DNA of 64,000 bases, from the NCBI RefSeq assembly GCF_014356525.2, contig NC_052511.1, forward strand, positions 47,427,481-47,491,480, in the 5' to 3' direction. This stretch comes from Nilaparvata lugens. Lineage: Eukaryota > Arthropoda > Insecta > Hemiptera > Delphacidae. Both the position numbers and the translations under genes were made by a program. Each line of letters opens with the position of its first letter. Position 1 is the stretch's first letter. Below the pieces are notes generated by a model, which was not told the DNA's origin, made no database searches, and saw nothing but the letters and a program-made list of their open reading frames with translations. This document shows positions 57,764 through 64,000 of this stretch, piece by piece.

Positions 57764-58283
57764 ATAGTGAGGTCCACGCTAAAATGGCAGTAGAGGAAGA
57801 TAGAAAAACAAAGTTGCAAATCCTCCGTTTTGTCAATGCCTTCTATAGACGGTAGTTGATACAGGCTTATTGATGTAAATTAACTGTTCATTCCAGTTTA
57901 AAATTATCAATTATATTTTATTAAGCAAGAAATAATATTTTTCATGATGAATTTCCAAAATTAAGATAAAATATCTTGTCAATTAATTACTAATTCTACA
58001 TTGTTAAAAGACGATCTAGCAACAAAGAAAAGCGAGAAAGAGATAGTTTAAAATTATCAATTATATTTTATTAAGCAAGAAATAATATTTTCCATGATGA
58101 ATTTTCATAATTAATATGAAAAATATCTTGTTAAATTAATTATCAATTCTACATTGTTAAAAGACGATCTAGCAACAGACCAAAGAGAGAAAGAGATAGC
58201 ACTATCCGCTTTGTTGGATGATAGACAAGGAAAGCAATACCATTCCTAATCAAACACTGCCATTATAACATGGACCTTACTAA
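57764..58283. mobile_element. M1g with internal tandem duplication
   Basis: M1 ends present; about 150 bp of the interior (TTTAAAATTATCAATTATAT on) is repeated in tandem (about 57897 and 58047). Confidence 0.8.
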
Positions 58284-58774
58284 AGTTTCATAAAATATTC
58301 ATAAAACATTCAAGTGTTTTTCGTTCTAATTTTGATAGCTGGAAATACATAGCTTCAACAACTTTCCCTCATGTTTATTATATCACGATATAAAACCAAA
58401 ATAATACAAATGGCTTAATAAGGCATAATTTATTTATGGCATAATTTCATATTATATAAAAATGAATCAACTATATTGAGATTTAATTCAAACGGCAGTA
58501 TTCCTCATAAATAGCATCATTGCTAGTCATTCAATCAATACTGACAGATTGAAGTGGATCTCAATGTAGTACCTTGTTGTTTCTACTTCTAATTACACAA
58601 AAAAGACGAAACAAAAAGATAAAAGTCAATTAAATTTTAAAAAAATATTGAGAGTAGCCCTTAAAAATTACATCACAATCACATATAAATATATTATGAT
58701 TTAAATATAGAATATATTTTAATCTATGAAATAGAATATAATTTTTGAAAAGTATTCGAAAAGTAAAGCTGCGT
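58284..58774. other. intergenic, no gene
   Basis: AT-rich; about 58540-58570 resembles the 95-bp repeat family (AATACTGACAGATTGAAGTG). Confidence 0.35.
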
Positions 58775-59663
58775 TTACACCAAAGTTATTAACAAAATGT
58801 TATAACTAATCCTTATAGATTCTATTAGATTGAACGGAACTTGACAAACACATATGTTCATCATGTGTATGATAAGACTAGCCGTCAGGCTCGCTTCGCT
58901 CACCATATCCGTCAAGACAGGGGGCTCCGCCCCCTGGACCTCGGACTGGAACGTCCAAGGATAAGATCAACAGGCTCGCTTCGCTCGCCTGCATTTTTCA
59001 TTTGATCATTTTCATCATATGTTAGGACGATCCAATCGGGGGTCCAGACTAAACGTCTGGCTAAACGGATATGGCGAGCGAAGCGAGCCTGACGGCTAGT
59101 AGTATAATATTCCCAGGAATAGCTCTGATTCAAGTAGCAGTGCCTAATCAATTTTTCCGCGATAAATGCATTTTAATCTTCAACTAGGTGCCAACCTAAC
59201 AAAGTCAACTCAACTTAATGCCAACCTGACAAAATTATTAATTTAGTTACCAGTTAACAAGTTTTTCGAACAGGTACTCTCTCTAGATTATTGTTCCATA
59301 TTAACATATGGTATGGACATTTTTCAATTATAATTAAGAGAATAAGAAGAATATACATGCTAAAAGACGAACTTTAAACCCTTAAAAACCACCCTTAAAG
59401 TTAAAATATTGCCAAAAGATTTCTTAGTGCGCCTCTAAAGGGCCAACTGAACACACCTACCAAATTTGAACGTTTTTGGTCCGGTAGATTTTTAGTTCGG
59501 AGAGTGAGTGAGTGAGTGAGTGAGTGAGTGAGTTAGTCAGTCAGTCAGTGAGTGAGTGCCATTTCGCTTTTATATATAGATAGAAGATATGTTCAATCTA
59601 ATAGAATCTATAAGGATTAAGTTATTAACATTTTGTTAATAACTTTGGTGTAAACGCAGCTTT
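58775..59663. mobile_element. M3c interrupted by H1d
   Basis: M3 left part 58775-58877, right part 59588-59663, mirror ends AAGCTGCGTTTACACC. Confidence 0.82.
58878..59587 (-). mobile_element. H1d non-autonomous Helitron in M3c
   Basis: CTAG at 58878-58881, TC at 59587-59586. Compared with M3b (GATAAGTTATG) the insertion is between A and T without duplication. Inverted 3' duplication as in H1a. Confidence 0.85.
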
Positions 59664-60103
59664 ACCGTGATACTTCGAAAACAAATATGATAACAATGAT
59701 AAACTCACAAATATGATAATATACAGCCTAAATTACAATACGTTATTGCTAATTTTACCTATTACATTTATGAAGTTTACAATATTTACAAAAAACAACA
59801 GACCCCAGTTCTTGAAGTTTGACCGTCTACTTTTCGAACACACTTTGTATTTATGGTTTGTCGATTAAAATTATTTAACAAACCTTGGTGGCTCATAAAA
59901 TTGCTATGGTTGATTCACCTGAGACTAAAAGCATCCATTTTTTGAATGGGAAGCACTCATGTTAATAAATAACATCATAATTTTATTTTGACTTCATGAA
60001 TTTTATGAAGTAAAGTTGATCGACTGGATATGATACAGCTTTAAAATAGTTTGATTGTAAATAAGAGACGTTGTGGTATTCCTCCATAATTGAGAGAATA
60101 AGG
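59664..60103. other. no feature seen
   Basis: AT-rich spacer; no gene. Confidence 0.3.
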
Positions 60104-60330
60104 CTTGGTTGCACAACAGCCGGTTAAATTTTAACCATGATTAATTTCACGAGAACCATAATAATTGAGAGAATAAGGCCCGTTGCACAACAGCCGGTTA
60201 AATTTTAACCATGATTAATTTCACGAGAACCAAACACAGAAGCTGTCTTATCAAAAATCCTTCTCTGATTGGTTCTCGTGGAATTAATCACGGTTAAAAT
60301 TTAACCGACTGTTGTGTAATCGGCACTAAG
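60104..60330. mobile_element. M2 foldback with a duplicated arm
   Basis: CACAACAGCCGGTTAAATTT occurs twice (about 60112 and 60189) before the mirror arm. Confidence 0.7.
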
Positions 60331-60392
60331 ACTGTTGTATTGACATCACTCTTATTATTTTGATTTGAGATAGAATTAAAATATATCTTTGC

Positions 60393-60840
60393 TATAGTGA
60401 GGTCCAGGTTATAATGACAGTGTAGAAAGATGGGAGGACAGTGTTGCCGATTATCTTCCTTGCCATTGCCTTCTATAGAGGATAGCTGATAGCGGAGTAT
60501 CTGATGAAATATTAACTGGTCATTCTAGTATAAAATAATATGTCTCTGACTTCCCTCTACCTTCTATAGAATATACCTCATACCGGTGTATCTGATTCAA
60601 TATTAACTGTTAATTCTTGTAAAAAGTGATCTATTATTTTTATTCGAAAAGAAAATACTTTTCAAAGATTTAATAATTATGAAAATTGAATATTTTGTTA
60701 ATTTATTATATTTCTACATGGTTGAAAAACAATCTGGCAGATGTAGAAATAAGAGCGCAATCGGCTTGGTCGAATGATAGACAAGGATAGAAACACCAAT
60801 GTTGATCAAATACTGCCATTATAACGTGGACCTCACCATA
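60393..60840. mobile_element. M1h foldback/MITE, diverged
   Basis: M1 ends at both sides; the interior has a partial duplication (TTCTATAGA.GATA.CTGATA, twice). Confidence 0.75.
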
Positions 60841-61056
60841 TGTTTGATGGTACAAAAGTATCATCCAATCTTTTCAATACCACAGTACACTGTATCTGAG
60901 AAATATCTATTCGATTTTTGATACCCGCTCCATCTCTCCAATAAACAAACCGTCTCTTTTGAGTGTTGTGTGGCAGAGAGGACCTAGAGTCCTAACTTCG
61001 ACCTTAATAAAGACAATTATTCAATTAAATTAAATTATCTTCATCCTTTTAAGTCA
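60841..61056. other. LINE tail
   Basis: 60950-61040 (GAGTCCTAACTTCGACCTTA, (AATT)n) matches the LINE tail near 29.65 kb. Confidence 0.5.
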
Positions 61057-62245
61057 ACCCTACACTGGACCGAATACCAACAATTTCCTATGTCCAGTTT
61101 AATTATAGTAATCTCGTTAAGACCACCCTACACTGGACCGAGTACCAACAATTTCCTATTTCCAGTCCGAATCGAGTAATGTTAATAAGGCCACCCTACA
61201 CTGTACCGAGTACCAAAAATTTCTTATGTCGTCCAGTCCAATTCAAGTAATGCTGTTAACCTAGCTTCGCAGTGCAGGCTGGATGCTTGTCTGACTCGGA
61301 CTAGGCGCTGAGACAGCAAATAATAGCAGCGTTGGTGGGAATGCGAGCGGCCGCAGTAACGTCTTCCACCCAGCAAAGATCAATCCAGTCGGTTATTTGA
61401 TCCCTCCAGCCAGGCTCAGCCAAGCAGCCGAGACAATAGAACATGGAGTGGCGGTCTTATTCGCGTTCATCAGCAGTTTTCTGTGTGTCAATAATAACTC
61501 AGTCACCAGTAAAAAGATTCCAGAAACGTGGTGTACTACCATATTAATGACTTTTCATGATGATTCTTAATTATTTGAAAACATTGTTGACATTCTGAGC
61601 CTTCAGGCTAAACTTGGGGTCGCTGAGAACGAATCTGCAATCAGAATTTCTCTATCACGAAAAATAACGAAAAAAACCCAGCTGTTGATCTTCCGGCAAC
61701 CGTTAACAGTCATCCTGCAATGCGGCCGAAACACTTCCAAGCCAGACACCCATCTCAAATGACAACAACGCCAAGCTGTGAGAAACCATCCTGCACTGCG
61801 GCGCTAGGTTTAAGGCCACCCTACACTGGAACAAGTATCAACTATTCTCTATGACCAGTTTAATTGAGTCATCTCGTTAAGGCCACCCTACACTCTTCAC
61901 CGAGTATCAACAATTTCCTATGTCCAGTCCGATTCAAGTAATCCTCTAAGACCCCCTACACTGTACCAAGTATTAACAATTTTCCATATCCAGCCCTATT
62001 CAACTCATCCACTTAAGACCACCCTACACTGTACCAAGTATCAACAATTTTCCATATCCAGTCTGATTCAACTCATCCTTTTAAGACCACCCTACACTGT
62101 ACCAAGTATCAACAATTTTTGCAGCCCAGTCCTTCCCCGATTGTTAAGGCCACCCTACACTCTTCACTGAGTATCAACAATTTTCTATCATAGAGTATCA
62201 ACAATTTCCTATGTCCGATGTTATTAAGGCCACCCTACACTGGCA
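61057..62245. repeat. ~67-bp degenerate tandem repeat abutting the MKK7 exon
   Basis: Ten units beginning ACCCTACACTG occur at about 61057, 61124, 61193, then 61818, 61885, 61952, 62021, 62089, 62152 and 62232, at 63-80 bp spacing. Each carries a core like GAGTATCAACAATTT and CCTATGTCCAGTCCGATTCA. About 550 bp of other sequence (61262-61810) separates the two blocks. The last partial unit ends about 10 bp from the MKK7 stop, so the 3' UTR on the minus strand is probably made of this repeat. Confidence 0.8.
61262..61810. other. non-repetitive stretch between the two repeat blocks
   Basis: This is richer in GC than its surroundings (several GCAGC and CCAGCC words). I see no long open frame, no confident splice structure and no match to other repeats in the window. 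It may be 3' UTR of the MKK7 gene or unrelated spacer. Confidence 0.3.
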
Positions 62246-62253
62246 GCCAGCCA

Positions 62254-62419
62254 TCACTGCATGTTCATGGTGAATATGGACTGGCCGTGGTTGGCCATGG
62301 TGTCAAGTGTGTGTGACACGTACGAGGCCACATCCACCTGAGCAGCCTCACTGCGACGTATGAACGCATGCTCCAGCAGTTTGTTGTACTTCGGCCGCTG
62401 CTGCTCATCCTTTATCAAA
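62254..62419 (-). CDS. hep: terminal exon of a MAP kinase kinase 7 (hemipterous) homologue
   Basis: The acceptor TTGTTGTTGCAG ends at 62420. The exon enters in phase 2 and reads LIKDEQQRPKYNKLLEHAFI, RRSEAAQVDVASYVSHTLDT, MANHGQSIFTMNMQ and a TGA stop (62256-62254). The motif K(D)xxxRPKYNKLLEHxFI is the end of the kinase domain (subdomain XI) of MKK7-type dual-specificity kinases, and VDVASYV matches the family's conserved tail. MKK7/Hemipterous phosphorylates JNK in stress and dorsal-closure signalling. The protein ends about 25 residues after the kinase fold. Upstream exons lie beyond the window. Gene identity is from motif recognition. Confidence 0.82.
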
Positions 62420-62489
62420 CTGCAACAACAATTAAAATTAATAAAAATTGTTAAAAAGACTTGGAATATAATTATTTGTATACCTAGAG

Positions 62490-62572
62490 TGAAAAGTACG
62501 ACTTTTTCTCCCTGAGGGAAAAGTTTGAAGCCCGAGGCGTAGCCGAGGGCAACAATTTTCCTGAGGGAGAAA
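62490..62572. repeat. short foldback next to M4c
   Basis: TTTCTCCCTGAGGGAAAA and its mirror TTTTCCTGAGGGAGAAA around CCGAGGCGTAGCCGAGGGC. Confidence 0.6.
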
Positions 62573-63100
62573 TAGTTATTTGTGCAACTAGTGCGCAAAG
62601 TGACAGTTTGCTGCATCGAAAGAAACGTTTACGCCCGAGCCGTAGGCGAGGGCGGAATGGTTTCTTGAGTGCAGCAAACGAACTTTGCGCACGTATTTCA
62701 CATTAATTTTTCCTACAGTTACCATTGAATATGAAAAGTGGGTAATTATGGGTAAAATTGCCGAATAATGTAGTAGTGTTTGAATGCGGGGGGCAGCTGT
62801 GTGGTGTGTGCTGTGGTGGCACTGTGCTGTCGTTGTCCTCCATTATAATATCTACTTAATAATTAGCGCGTTGTGCTTCGTTGCACCTGGCTCTATAGCA
62901 GCCACAGCAGTCACTGTTACCAACTTCATTGATTTTGCTGCACTGGTGCTCCATATAACCTACTAACTATTTTGCGTTGTCATGCTGCAAATCTGGAGTA
63001 CGCAAAGTACTCACTTTGCGCACTAGTGCGGAAAGTGATTCTTTGCAGCCTGCAATCAGTGCACAAATGGTCACTTTTCAGGGTATCTGTAGGAAAAGTA
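62571..63100. mobile_element. M4c element in an MKK7 intron
   Basis: Same family as M4a/M4b, with about 60 bp of different sequence near 62770-62840. Confidence 0.75.
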
Positions 63101-63198
63101 TTTTTCACTCGTGATGTACACAACATTTTTCCTCCATCTACATTTTTTATAGAAACTGCAAATAAAATCATTTTGATAACTTACGTATGGTGACAATG

Positions 63199-63377
63199 TT
63201 TCCTAACAGCATAACCTACAATCTAAAACCTAAAAACCAGCCGTCTGATTGGCACTGTCGATTGCGCTATCTATCGGCAAAAGTTGTTCCTAACAGCATA
63301 ACCTAAAATCTAAAACCTAAAACCCAGCCGTCTGATTGGCACTGTCGATTGCGCTATCTATCGGCAAAAGTTGTAAC
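63199..63377. repeat. 97-bp tandem duplication
   Basis: TTCCTAACAGCATAACCTA at about 63200 and 63297; both units end GCGCTATCTATCGGCAAAAG. Confidence 0.8.
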
Positions 63378-63852
63378 AATTGTACAGCTGGGTGTCTACC
63401 AAAAATGGCTGACTCCAGATCACTCGGATCAGATTTGAATTGCAGATCAAAATATTTGTTGGCTGGTATTTTGAATAGAATAAAATATTTTTAAAATTGT
63501 TAAAATTTTTATCGTCTACAAAATAAGAATATAATATCATACAAACATATATTTCATGAGTTGTTCAAATTTCTTGTTGTGGTATTGAATTCAGTTGACT
63601 CAATGACAGACACCTCTATTACGCTTTCTCATCTGAGCTTAGACCTTCTAACCTAATACATGTGAGTTTTTGAATTAGAGATGCTTCCTATGTTATTTAA
63701 ATGGAGTCACTTTTACTCCTTAGGGAGTTTTTCAGTTTTTTACTACCGAGAGCGAAAAAGTGACACTTTAGTATTATGTTTCAGGGAGTAAAGTAAGTAC
63801 TTTAGACAGTAGCTGGAGGAAAAAAATATTACTCTTTGTTAGTAAATTCATA
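63378..63852. other. intron, no feature
   Basis: No MKK7 exon or repeat recognised. Confidence 0.3.
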
Positions 63853-64000
63853 GGTATATAGAGAAAAGACTGCATAAGAATATATCCCATGGTATAGGGC
63901 GATTATGTTCCAGATTTCACTATTAACTCAAGCCGATTATCCTAGTAGTTATTTTTCGTGGTAATATTCCGTTTATTAGTAATTCATAACAAAATGATGA
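63853..64000. mobile_element. M5c, cut by the window end
   Basis: TATATCCCATGGTATAGGGC and following M5 body; only the left part is in the window. Confidence 0.65.

Noticed and set aside
1..64000. Integrated virus or bacterial transfer
   Set aside because: No viral polymerase, capsid or bacterial-type gene is visible; all polymerase fragments are LINE reverse transcriptases.

Overview
The window is AT-rich insect nuclear DNA. The repeat families I recognise point to a hemipteran, most like a delphacid planthopper such as Nilaparvata lugens. That species call rests on recognition, not on a search. There is no operon, bacterial or viral gene set; most long open frames are microsatellite translations or fragments of transposable elements.

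Two host genes can be supported, both on the minus strand. (1) A small secreted-protein gene runs from about 49.65 kb down to 29.23 kb. It has a non-coding first exon with a TATA box (donor after 49614), a signal-peptide exon (44782-44887), then coding exons at 39543-39582, 36448-36537, 34355-34436, 31016-31175 and 29233-29288. Splice signals and phases agree everywhere except between the 34.4 kb and 31.2 kb exons, where a 25-nt exon or another acceptor is needed. The product is about 174 residues and I do not recognise the family. Its promoter and first exon are present twice, because 49.0-54.8 kb is directly duplicated at 54.8-57.5 kb. (2) At 62254-62419 lies the last coding exon of a MAP kinase kinase of the MKK7/hemipterous type. 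The rest of that gene lies beyond the right edge.

Everything else is a dense, nested transposon landscape. Named here for cross-reference: H1, H4, H5 = non-autonomous Helitrons with 5' TC and 3' CTAG ends; H2 = Helitron-like elements ending in a GAGCGAAGCTC hairpin; E1 = an ~810-bp element with a terminal hairpin and an internal CA tract; M1-M9 = foldback/MITE families; L-A, L-B = LINE 3' ends; RT = truncated LINE reverse transcriptase fragments (8.4, 12.7, 20.2, 27.6, 38.4, 42.8 kb). There are also minisatellites (53-bp at 17.9-18.65 kb, 95-bp at 13.95-14.33 kb, ~67-bp at 61.05-62.25 kb, ~95-bp at 33.84-34.16 kb) and microsatellites.

Layout: 0-5 kb LINE tails, Helitron-like pieces, two M1; 5-10 kb H1/H2 Helitrons, an RT remnant, a 790-bp palindrome; 10-19 kb LINE fragment, minisatellites, H2 repeats; 19-29 kb M1 with nested LINEs, M4, H4, H2/E1; 29-50 kb the secreted-protein gene with introns full of repeats; 49-57.5 kb the tandem segmental duplication; 57.5-61 kb M1, M3+H1, M2; 61-62.4 kb minisatellite abutting the MKK7 exon; 62.4-64 kb intron of that gene with M4 and M5. 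Several insertions have matching empty sites inside the window, so some element boundaries are fixed directly by the sequence.
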